From Candidatus Acetothermia bacterium (GTDB lineage: Bacteria > Bipolaricaulota > Bipolaricaulia > RBG-16-55-9 > JANLFV01), in contig JAPWVC010000002.1 of the NCBI GenBank assembly GCA_028275195.1, positions 1 through 30,634 of the forward strand: a stretch of 30,634 nucleotides of DNA, read 5' to 3'. A program made the translations under genes and the position numbers. Position 1 is the stretch's first letter; every line of letters begins with the position of its first letter. This document shows, one piece after another, positions 23,372 to 30,100 of the stretch. The notes beneath the pieces were generated by a model. That model was not told the DNA's origin. It ran no database searches and worked only from the letters and a program-made list of their open reading frames with translations.

Positions 23372-23401
23372 TTGGCTATTGAGCCAAAGGGGAGCTAGAA
23401 T
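23372..23401 (+). promoter_or_regulatory. possible promoter of the HD-GYP gene
   Basis: -35-like TTGGCT, 18-base spacer, -10 TAGAAT. Nine bases separate the -10 from the ATG at 23411, so the mRNA would be nearly leaderless. The -35 box is weak. Confidence 0.4.
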
Positions 23402-23410
23402 GAGCTGCTC

Positions 23411-24915
23411 ATGAAGGAGGGGAACTCGGGGGAGGAGGCCTATCGCGACTTATTCGAGAACGCCCGGGATGTCATCGTTATCCTCGACCTTAAAGGGAAT
23501 GTGGCGGCCGTGAACAGGGCCGCCGAGGAGAATACGGCTTCCGTCGGGAGGAGCTGCTCGGGAAGAATATGCTCGACTTCGTCCCCGAGCGCTACCGGCC
23601 ACGGCTGCTCGAGGAGCTCGCTAGGATAAGCCGGGGAGAGCCGATCGCGGGGGAGATCGAGCTTTTCACCCCCAAGGGGCCGAAGCTCGCGGAATACCGG
23701 AGCAACCCGATCAGGCGGGCAGGGAAGGTCGTGGGCCTCCAGACGATCCTGAGGGACATCACCGAACGGAAGCGGCTCGAGCGGGGCCTGGCCGCGATCC
23801 ACACCCTAAGCCGAAGGTTGGTCCTCTCCCGGAACGAGGAGGAGATCGTCCAAGCGGCAGTGGAGGCTGCTAAGGAGGTCCTCGGGCTCGAGGACTGCGG
23901 CCTCTTCCTAGTGGATGAAAAGGCCGAACGGCTCTTCTGTGCCGCTCACACCTTGGGCGAGCCGCCCGGTCCGAAGGAGTTCCCGCTCGCTAGCGAACGG
24001 GGGATCATCCCCGCCGTGGCTCGCTTTGGGGAGACGATCCTCCTCCCGGATGTGACTGAGGAGCCACGGTTCGTCGGTGGGCGGCTTCCCAACCGCTCCG
24101 AGCTCTGCGTCCCCCTGAAAGCAGGAGCACAAGTCCTCGGGGTCCTCAATGCCGAGAGCCAGGAACTGAACGCCTTCACTCCCGAGGACCGCCAGCTCCT
24201 GGAGGCCCTCGCCAATGCGACCGCCGTGGCCTTGGAGAACCTCCGGCTCTTTACCACTCTTCAAGAGAGCTATGAGCGGCTGGAGCGGCTCTTAGAGCAG
24301 ATGGTCGATGTCCTCGCCGCGACGGTCGAGGCCCGGGACCCCTACACCGCGGGGCACCAGCGGCGAGTGGCGCAGCTAGCCTGCGCCATCGCCCGAGAGA
24401 TGGGCCTCCCCGAGGACCTGATCGAAGGGCTCCGCATGGCCGCTCAGATCCACGACATCGGGAAAATCTATACCCCAGCGGAGATCCTGAGCCGCCCCGG
24501 GCGGCTCAACCCGCCCGAGCTCGAGCTGGTCCGGACCCATCCCCAGGCCGGCTACGAGATCCTGCGAAAGATCGACTTCCCTTGGCCGGTGGCCGAGATC
24601 GTCCGCCAGCACCATGAGCGGCTCGATGGCTCCGGCTACCCCCAAGGACTCAAGGGGGAGGAGATCCGGCTCGAGGCCCGGATCATGGCCGTGGCCGATG
24701 TGGTCGAGGCGATGGCCTCCCACCGGCCCTACCGCCCGGCCCACACCATCGAGGAGGCCCTGGAGGAGATCGCACGCTACAAGGGGCAGCTCTACGACCC
24801 CCAAGCTGTTGAGGCCTGCCTCCGGCTCTTCGAGCGCGGATTCAGCCTGAATCCAAACCCGAAGCGGCCTTCCTCGCCCGCGGGGGCTTGTCAAGCCTGC
24901 CCTCAGGGTGTATAA
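23411..24915 (+). CDS. PAS-GAF-HD-GYP cyclic-dinucleotide phosphodiesterase, frame broken in the PAS domain
   Basis: Two frames together encode one protein. 23411 onward gives the first half of a PAS domain (YRDLFENARDVIVILDLKGN). The second frame carries the rest of PAS, a GAF domain (about 23800-24240) and a HD-GYP domain (about 24300-24830) with AGHQRRV, IHDIGK, THPQAGYEIL and HHERLDGSGYP. The frames join if one base is added near 23534-23537: the other frame then reads NTGFRREELLGKNMLDFV, a normal PAS continuation. The gene is therefore frameshifted or the sequence lacks a base. A shorter product could start at 23569. HD-GYP domains hydrolyse c-di-GMP and some also cGAMP. The next feature downstream is a pair of cyclic-dinucleotide riboswitches. 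The stop codon lies inside the -10 box of their promoter. Confidence 0.85.
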
Positions 24916-24916
24916 T
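24888..24916 (+). promoter_or_regulatory. promoter of the riboswitch transcript
   Basis: -35 TTGTCA, 17-base spacer, perfect -10 TATAAT, located in the last codons of the HD-GYP gene. The TAA stop (24913-24915) is part of the -10 box. Transcription should start near 24923, right at the first aptamer. Confidence 0.85.
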
Positions 24917-24925
24917 GGCTTTGCC

Positions 24926-25022
24926 GAAATCCCGATAAAGGCAAACCCGCCGAGAGGCGGGGGCGCAAAGCCACGGGCCCTAACACTGGAAAGGAGGTGA
25001 AGGGCAGCCGGGCTACCGAAGG
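24926..25022 (+). promoter_or_regulatory. GEMM-I cyclic-dinucleotide riboswitch, aptamer 1 (A20 type)
   Basis: Conserved GEMM-I elements occur in order: GGCAAACC, a P2 hairpin closed by a GAGA tetraloop (CCGCC-GAGA-GGCGG), GGGGCGCAAAGCC, a long P3 with the CCTAA receptor-like segment, and AGCCGGGCTACCGAAGG. The base just before GGCAAACC (24939), equivalent to G20 of the Vibrio Vc2 aptamer that contacts the ligand guanine, is A here. A20 is the hallmark of 3',3'-cGAMP-responsive GEMM-Ib aptamers. The P1 stem looks weak. An AAAGGAGGTGA element lies in P3 with no usable start codon behind it. Confidence 0.9.
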
Positions 25023-25027
25023 TAAGG

Positions 25028-25114
25028 CACCATCCCGATAAGGGCAAACCCATCGCAAGGTGGGGGCGCAAAGCTACGGGTCCCACAGGGATCGCCGGGC
25101 TGCCGAAGGATGGC
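25028..25114 (+). promoter_or_regulatory. GEMM-I cyclic-dinucleotide riboswitch, aptamer 2 (G20 type)
   Basis: The second tandem aptamer has GGCAAACC, a P2 hairpin with a GCAA tetraloop (CCCATC-GCAA-GGTGGG), GGGGCGCAAAGC, a short P3 hairpin (TCCC-ACA-GGGA) lacking an obvious tetraloop receptor, and GCCGGGCTGCCGAAGG. The specificity base at 25042 is G, as in ordinary c-di-GMP aptamers. P1 can pair CCATCC (25030-25035) with GGATGG (25108-25113). That 3' strand contains the ATG of the downstream gene, so ligand binding could directly block initiation. Confidence 0.9.
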
Positions 25115-25631
25115 AAGAAGAGCGGTCATCTCGGGGCTGCTCCTATCCGGTCTCTTAATCCTCCTCACCGCTCAGGCCTCGGGGACGAGCGACTCCGCTA
25201 GGACAACGATCTCCTGGACCGCCCTCCCCTTCGCTCGCCTCTCCCTCGAAGGCGAGAGCGGCCAGGCCATCACCACAAGATTCGCCCTCCCCCAGCCGAG
25301 CGAGACGGACCTCGAGCGGGGCTATCGCGAGATCCCTAAAGCTCTCACTCTCATCGCCGCCAGCAATGTCCGCTGGCGGCTGGCGGTCCGGGCCGTCGAG
25401 GCCGACCTCGGAAGGAGCTACGATGGGACCTACGTCAAGCCGCTCAGCGACTTCCAGGTCCGGGCAGGCGATGAGCCCTACCGCCCGATCAGTAACACCG
25501 ACCAGGTCATCGCTCATGGCCCGAGCGGACGCCATAAGGTCGAGGTGGACTACCTGATCCTCTTCGACCGGGAGCGCCACAGGCCAGGGGATTACCATGT
25601 GACCCTGACTTACACCATCACTACTGACTGA
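25110..25631 (+). CDS. small secreted protein under riboswitch control (paralogue of 30101-30628)
   Basis: This 173-residue protein has a Sec signal peptide (MARRAVISGLLLSGLLILLTAQASG) and a compact beta-rich mature domain. It shares clear landmarks with the protein at 30101: RTT-x2-W near the mature N-terminus, LAVRAVEA in the middle (LAVQAVEA there) and a C-terminal PGDYHVTLTYT (PGDYSITLEYT there). The pattern suggests a small immunoglobulin-like or pilus/coat-type surface domain. I know no established function. The ATG at 25110 lies in the last stem of the second riboswitch, directly after GAAGG. Transcription ends at a strong terminator after the gene, making this a self-contained riboswitch unit. 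Confidence 0.8.
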   Translation: MARRAVISGLLLSGLLILLTAQASGTSDSARTTISWTALPFARLSLEGESGQAITTRFALPQPSETDLERGYREIPKALTLIAASNVRWRLAVRAVEADLGRSYDGTYVKPLSDFQVRAGDEPYRPISNTDQVIAHGPSGRHKVEVDYLILFDRERHRPGDYHVTLTYTITTD

Positions 25632-25655
25632 CTCCCCTACTCAGGGGTAATGGAG

Positions 25656-25696
25656 AGGCCGGACAGCCGCCCTTGAACGGCTCGGCCTTTTTGTTT
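25656..25696 (+). terminator. intrinsic terminator after the riboswitch-controlled gene
   Basis: Stem AGGCCG plus AGCCG pairs with CGGCT plus CGGCCT, with a three-base bulge and an eight-base loop. It is followed by TTTTTGTTT. This is the clearest rho-independent terminator in the window. Confidence 0.88.
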
Positions 25697-25760
25697 ATTA
25701 CCTTCAGCAAGGGCAAGGCCCGCTCACTCTCGCAAGGCCGAGGCAGAGCGGATAGGATAG

Positions 25761-27902
25761 ATGACGCTGCGGAAGAAGACGCTGATCACCATCGGTTTGG
25801 TGCTCCTCTGCTCGATAGCCATTTTGTATCTTATCCTCCGCTCGCTCTTCCTCGGAGGCTTCCTGGCCCTGGAGGAGCAGGAGGCCCGCCGGGAGGTCGA
25901 GCGAGCACAGAGCATGATAGCTGATGACCTCGCCCGGATGAGCGCCGTCACCGGGGATTGGGCCGGCTGGGATGATACCTACGCCTTCATCGAGGATGCC
26001 AACCCCGAGTATATCCGATCTAATCTTGTCGACCAAACCTTCCGCCAGCTCGACCTCAATCTGATGGTCTTCGTCCACTCCTCGGGGAGGATCGTCTTCG
26101 CCAAGGCCTTCGACCTCCAGGAGGAAAAGGAGGTGCCGGTCCCCGCGGGCCTCTTGAACGCCCTCACCCCGGAGAGCCCGCTCCTCCGGGAGCGCGAGCA
26201 CGATGAAGGCCTGACCGGGCTCATCCTCCTGGCGGAGGGGCCGCTCCTCTTGGCCTCTAGGCCGATCCTCACCAGCGAGAAGACCGGCCCGAGCCGAGGG
26301 ACGCTCATCATGGGCCGCTACCTCGACGCCGCCAAGGTCGCCCAACTGGCGGAGTTGACCGACCTCTCGCTGGCCTTCTATCGGCTCGATGAGCCGGGCC
26401 TGCCCCCGGACCTCGCTGCGGCCCGCACGGCCCTCTTAGCAGGGGCGGGGGCAACGATCCCCGTCCAGCGGCTCGACCGCGAGCGGGTCGCTGGCTATGC
26501 CCTGCTCCGCGATGTCTTCGGCCAGCCGGCCCTCATCTTGAGGGTCGACCTCCCCCGGGCCATCTACAGCCAGGGGCTCGCGAGCCTGAACTACTTCATG
26601 GCAGCCCTCTTCATCATCGGCCTGGCCTTCACCGCGGTGACCCTCCTCCTGCTCGAGCGGGGGGTCCTGGCTCGACTGGCCCGGCTCACTCGGGCGGTCC
26701 GGGAGGTCTCCTCGAGCGGCGACCTTGCGGCCCGACTCCCCTCCAAAGGGGGCGATGAGCTGGCGAGCTTGGCCGCCTCGATCGATGAGCTGCTAGCGAG
26801 GATCGAGGCCTCCCAGCAAAAGCTCCGGGAGAGCGAGGCCCGGTTCAAGCTCCTCTTCGAGCGGCTGGCCGATGCGGTCTTCATCACCGGCTACGACGGG
26901 GAGATCCTGGAGGCCAACGAGGCCGCCCTCCGTCAGACCGGCTACTCCCGGGAGGAGCTCCTGGGGAGAAACATCATGCGGGACCTGGCGGCCAAGGAGC
27001 CCGCGATCACCTACGACCAGGTGAATGAGCTTTTGGCTAGGGGTGAAACGGTCTACTTCGAGGAGGAGAAGCGCCGGAAGGACGGCTCGACCTACTGGAC
27101 GGAGTGCGCGGTGACCCCGATTGAGTTCCAGGGGCGGAAGGCCACTCTCTCGGTCAATCGAGACATCACCGCGCGGAAGAGGATGGAGGAGCTGAAGGCG
27201 GAGTTCCTCTCCACCATCTCCCATGAGCTCCGGACCCCGCTCACCTCGATCAAGGGCTATGCTGACCTCCTCCTGGCCGGGGAGGCCGGGCCGCTCAGCC
27301 CGACTCAGGAGGAGTTCCTCGGGATCATCTCCCGGAACGCCGACCGCCTGAGCCAGTTGGTCAATGACCTTCTTGACATCGAGCGGCTCGAGTCGGGCGA
27401 GCGGAAGATCGAGCTACGGGACCTCGCGCTCGACGAGATCCTGAGGGATGTGGCCGCCACCTTCGCCGCGGAGGCTAAGAAGAAGGGATTGGCCCTGGAG
27501 GTCGAGCTGGAGGAGGGCCTCCGGGTCAAGGGGGACGCGGACTACCTCTCCCGGGCCTTTGCCAACCTCCTTTCCAATGCCATCAAATACACCAAGGAGG
27601 GAAAGGTCTGCCTCCGCGCCCGGGCCCGCGCCGAGGCCGGGGAGGCGGTCGTCGAGGTCGTGGACACCGGGATCGGGATGACCGCGGAGGAGCTGGGCCG
27701 GCTCTTCACCAGGTTCTTCCGCTCCTCTAACCCCTATGTCCGCGAGGCCGGAGGGACCGGGCTGGGGCTGGCGATCGTCAAGGCCACGATCGACCGCCAC
27801 GGCGGGGAGATCCGGGTCGAGAGCGCGCCGAACATCGGGACCAAATTTACGGTCACCCTCCCGCTTGCGGAGGGCTGGCTTAAGCTTGAGCCGGAGGGGT
27901 AG
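25761..27902 (+). CDS. CHASE4-HAMP-PAS sensor histidine kinase
   Basis: This 713-residue membrane kinase has a first helix at about 8-30, an extracytoplasmic CHASE4 domain (about 40-270) with the hallmark GDWAGWDDTYAF and FVHSSGRIVFAKAFD, and a second helix at about 277-299. HAMP (about 300-352) and PAS (about 357-470, with TGYSREELLGRN) follow. The HisKA domain carries H488 in SHELRTP, and the HATPase domain has NLLSNAIKY, DTGIGM and GTGLGLAIV. It lies 40 bases before an OmpR-type regulator, its likely partner. CHASE4 ligands are not defined. No clear promoter or ribosome site was found before the ATG. Confidence 0.93.
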   Translation: MTLRKKTLITIGLVLLCSIAILYLILRSLFLGGFLALEEQEARREVERAQSMIADDLARMSAVTGDWAGWDDTYAFIEDANPEYIRSNLVDQTFRQLDLNLMVFVHSSGRIVFAKAFDLQEEKEVPVPAGLLNALTPESPLLREREHDEGLTGLILLAEGPLLLASRPILTSEKTGPSRGTLIMGRYLDAAKVAQLAELTDLSLAFYRLDEPGLPPDLAAARTALLAGAGATIPVQRLDRERVAGYALLRDVFGQPALILRVDLPRAIYSQGLASLNYFMAALFIIGLAFTAVTLLLLERGVLARLARLTRAVREVSSSGDLAARLPSKGGDELASLAASIDELLARIEASQQKLRESEARFKLLFERLADAVFITGYDGEILEANEAALRQTGYSREELLGRNIMRDLAAKEPAITYDQVNELLARGETVYFEEEKRRKDGSTYWTECAVTPIEFQGRKATLSVNRDITARKRMEELKAEFLSTISHELRTPLTSIKGYADLLLAGEAGPLSPTQEEFLGIISRNADRLSQLVNDLLDIERLESGERKIELRDLALDEILRDVAATFAAEAKKKGLALEVELEEGLRVKGDADYLSRAFANLLSNAIKYTKEGKVCLRARARAEAGEAVVEVVDTGIGMTAEELGRLFTRFFRSSNPYVREAGGTGLGLAIVKATIDRHGGEIRVESAPNIGTKFTVTLPLAEGWLKLEPEG

Positions 27903-27941
27903 CATGGCTGGGAGGATCTCGATGGATGATGGAGGTGGACC

Positions 27942-28619
27942 ATGGCCCGAAAGATCCTGGTCGTCGATGACGACCCCGATATCCTCAGGCTGTTGAAGGC
28001 CTTCCTCAGCTCCCGCGGGTATGAGGTCCTCACCGCCGCGGACGGCCCCGGGGCCCTGGAGTCCTTCGCCAAGGACCGGCCGGACCTGGTCCTCCTCGAT
28101 GTGATGCTCCCGGGGATGGACGGCTGGGAGGTCCTTCGGCGGATCCGGGAGAGCGGCTCCACCCCGGTGCTGATGCTCACCGCGCGGGACTCCAAGATCG
28201 ATACGATCCAGGGCTTCACTCTCGGGGCCGATGACTACATCACCAAGCCGTTCGACCTCATGGAAGTGGCCCTCCGGATCGAGGCGGTCCTCCGGCGTGC
28301 CGGGGCGGCCCCGAAGGAGGGGCCCATCGAGGTCGGGCCGCTCGTCATCGATGATAAGAGCAAGACCGTCCGGGTCCGCGGGGAGATGGTGAGCCTCTCT
28401 CCCAAGGAGTATGAGCTCCTGCTCCTATTGGCCTCCCAGCGCGGACGGGTCTTCTCCGACCGGGAGATCATCGACCACCTCTGGCCGGGGAGCAGCTTCG
28501 CCCGCCCCGGGGATGTCCAGAAATACATCTATCTCCTGAGGAAGCGGATCGAGCGGGACCCGCAGAATCCCGAGCTGATCCTCACCGTCCGCGGGTTCGG
28601 GTATAAGCTGGCGGGCTAG
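27942..28619 (+). CDS. OmpR/PhoB-family response regulator
   Basis: This 225-residue regulator has a receiver domain (DDDPD acidic pocket, phosphoacceptor D53 in LLDVMLP, K102 in ITKPFD) and a winged-helix DNA-binding domain ending LTVRGFGYKLAG. The ATG follows a GGAGGTGG ribosome site. It is the probable target of the CHASE4 kinase just upstream. OmpR/PhoB proteins bind direct repeats with about 11-bp periodicity. Just such repeats begin nine bases after this gene's stop and again before the last gene in the window, so this protein is the best candidate to bind them. Its output domain closely resembles that of the regulator at 11216. Confidence 0.94.
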   Translation: MARKILVVDDDPDILRLLKAFLSSRGYEVLTAADGPGALESFAKDRPDLVLLDVMLPGMDGWEVLRRIRESGSTPVLMLTARDSKIDTIQGFTLGADDYITKPFDLMEVALRIEAVLRRAGAAPKEGPIEVGPLVIDDKSKTVRVRGEMVSLSPKEYELLLLLASQRGRVFSDREIIDHLWPGSSFARPGDVQKYIYLLRKRIERDPQNPELILTVRGFGYKLAG

Positions 28620-28627
28620 CCTCCCGC

Positions 28628-28683
28628 TTCCATCAGATTTCCAGCCACCTTCCATCGATATTCCAGCCTGAAGGCCCTATCCT
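28628..28683 (+). promoter_or_regulatory. phased direct-repeat regulator box plus -10 of the diguanylate cyclase gene
   Basis: TTCCA occurs at 28628, 28639, 28650 and 28661, four perfect copies exactly 11 bp apart. The last copy ends at 28665, and after 12 bases a -10 box TATCCT starts at 28678. No -35 box is present, as in promoters activated by PhoB-type regulators. Confidence 0.75.
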
Positions 28684-28700
28684 CTCAAAGGGTGGAATCG

Positions 28701-29957
28701 ATGGGAGACGGCTTGGAGGAGTTGCGGAGGCTCTACCTCGGGGAGGTCCAGGGGGCCCTCGTCTTGTTTGAACAGTTGCTCAACGAGCTCGAGGCCGATC
28801 CACGGGCCGCGGAGGCCTTAGCGACCCTGAGGGGGCGGGCCCACCGGCTCAAGGGGAGCGGCGGCTCTTACGGCTACCCGCGGCTCTCAGAGCTGGCTGG
28901 GGAGATGGAAGAGGCCCTCCAGGGGCAGGGGCCATTGACCTCTCCAAAGATGGGAAGGGTTCGAGCCCTCCTGCGAGAGATGAAGGAGGAGCTCCGGCAG
29001 GCCGAGGCGGAGCTGGGCCTCAAGAGCGAGCGGGAGCCCGAGCCGGAGGGAGACGGCGACCGTGCGAAGGTCGCGATCGTCGATGATGACCCCCACCTCT
29101 TGGAGCTCGTCGGAGGCCATCTCCGCCAGGCGGGGTTCGCCGTCAGGGCCCTAAAGGACCCGAGGGAGGCGCTCGCGGCCCTGAGGGAGTTCAGGCCGGA
29201 CCTCCTCCTCCTGGACATCGAGATGCCGGAGCTGACCGGCCTGGAGCTCTGCGCGGCCCTCCGCCGGGAGGCGGAGTTCCAGAAGCTCCCGATCTTCTTC
29301 CTCACCGGGCGGAGTGACCTCCAGACGAAGGTCCAGGGCCTGGAGGCCGGGGCGGACGATTACATCACCAAGCCGTTCTACCCTGAGGAGCTGATCGCCC
29401 GGATCGCGGCGCGGCTCGAGCGGAATCGGGTCCTCATGGAGCTGGCGGACCGCGATGGCCTGACCGGGCTCTACAACCACCGGGCCTTCCAGGAGAAGCT
29501 CCGCTGCACCCTTGAGCGGAGCAAGCGGTATGATCGGGAGTTCGCGCTGGCCCTCCTCGACCTCGACCGGTTCAAGGCCGTCAACGACCGCTACGGCCAT
29601 CGGATGGGCGATGAGGTCTTGAAGGCCCTAGCCGAGCTCCTAAAGTCTAGGGCCCGGAAGAGCGACCTCTCTGCCCGCTACGGCGGGGACGAGTTCGCCC
29701 TCATCCTCCCCGAGAGCACTAAGCCCCAGGCCGTGGCGGCCCTGACCAGGCTCCAAGGAGAGTTCTGCCAGAGGCGTTTCCCCACCCCTGCCGATGAGCG
29801 ATCCGCGCCCTTCGAGGTCAGCTTCAGCGCCGGTGTGGCCGCCTTCCCGGAGGACGGGGCCTCCCCGAGCGAGCTGCTCGAGCAGGCCGATCGGGCCCTC
29901 TACCGGGCCAAGGGGCTCGGAGGGGCCAGGGTCCTCCCCGCCGAGAGGGCCCAATAG
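28701..29957 (+). CDS. Hpt-REC-GGDEF response-regulator diguanylate cyclase
   Basis: This protein of about 418 residues has an N-terminal Hpt domain (H48 in AHRLKGSGGSYG), a receiver domain (about 122-240; VDDD pocket, D172, K224 in ITKPFY) and a GGDEF domain (about 250-410). The active motif YGGDEF (328-332) is intact. The guanine-recognising N295 and D304 are present (FKAVNDRYGHRMGDEV), which favours c-di-GMP over cGAMP synthesis. An inhibitory I-site RKSD lies five residues before GGDEF. A GTG at 28692 in frame lies eight bases after the -10 box and could be a leaderless start; the ATG is preceded by AAGGGTGG. Having both Hpt and REC suggests it is wired into a phosphorelay, likely with the kinase upstream. 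Confidence 0.92.
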   Translation: MGDGLEELRRLYLGEVQGALVLFEQLLNELEADPRAAEALATLRGRAHRLKGSGGSYGYPRLSELAGEMEEALQGQGPLTSPKMGRVRALLREMKEELRQAEAELGLKSEREPEPEGDGDRAKVAIVDDDPHLLELVGGHLRQAGFAVRALKDPREALAALREFRPDLLLLDIEMPELTGLELCAALRREAEFQKLPIFFLTGRSDLQTKVQGLEAGADDYITKPFYPEELIARIAARLERNRVLMELADRDGLTGLYNHRAFQEKLRCTLERSKRYDREFALALLDLDRFKAVNDRYGHRMGDEVLKALAELLKSRARKSDLSARYGGDEFALILPESTKPQAVAALTRLQGEFCQRRFPTPADERSAPFEVSFSAGVAAFPEDGASPSELLEQADRALYRAKGLGGARVLPAERAQ

Positions 29958-29973
29958 TTCTAGCCTCCGGGAT

Positions 29974-30051
29974 TTCCATGGAATTTCCAGCCACTTTTCT
30001 CCAACTTTTCAGCCCCCTTCTATCGACCCTCCAGCGGGGGCGGCTTAAACT
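29974..30051 (+). promoter_or_regulatory. phased direct-repeat regulator box plus -10 of the last gene
   Basis: Six units start every 11 bp at 29974, 29985, 29996, 30007, 30018 and 30029, reading TTCCA, TTCCA, TTTCT, TTTCA, TTCTA, CTCCA. The last ends at 30033, and after 12 bases a -10 box TAAACT starts at 30046. The gap is identical to that before the cyclase gene, and again there is no -35 box. Confidence 0.7.
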
Positions 30052-30100
30052 CCGAGGCGAAAGGTCAAAGACCTAGGAAGAGAAGATGGAGGTAGCACAG

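Noticed and set aside
24990..25000. Perfect ribosome-binding sequence AAAGGAGGTGA in the P3 arm of the first aptamer, possibly serving an upstream small gene
   Set aside because: No ATG, GTG or TTG lies at a workable distance downstream; the overlapping GTG frame is only 14 codons. It is best explained as part of the P3 helix.
29090..29957. GGDEF protein as the cGAMP (Hypr-type) synthase matching the A20 aptamer
   Set aside because: The guanine-contact aspartate (GDEV) is intact, whereas Hypr cyclases have serine there. The protein is expected to make c-di-GMP, so any cGAMP source lies outside the window.
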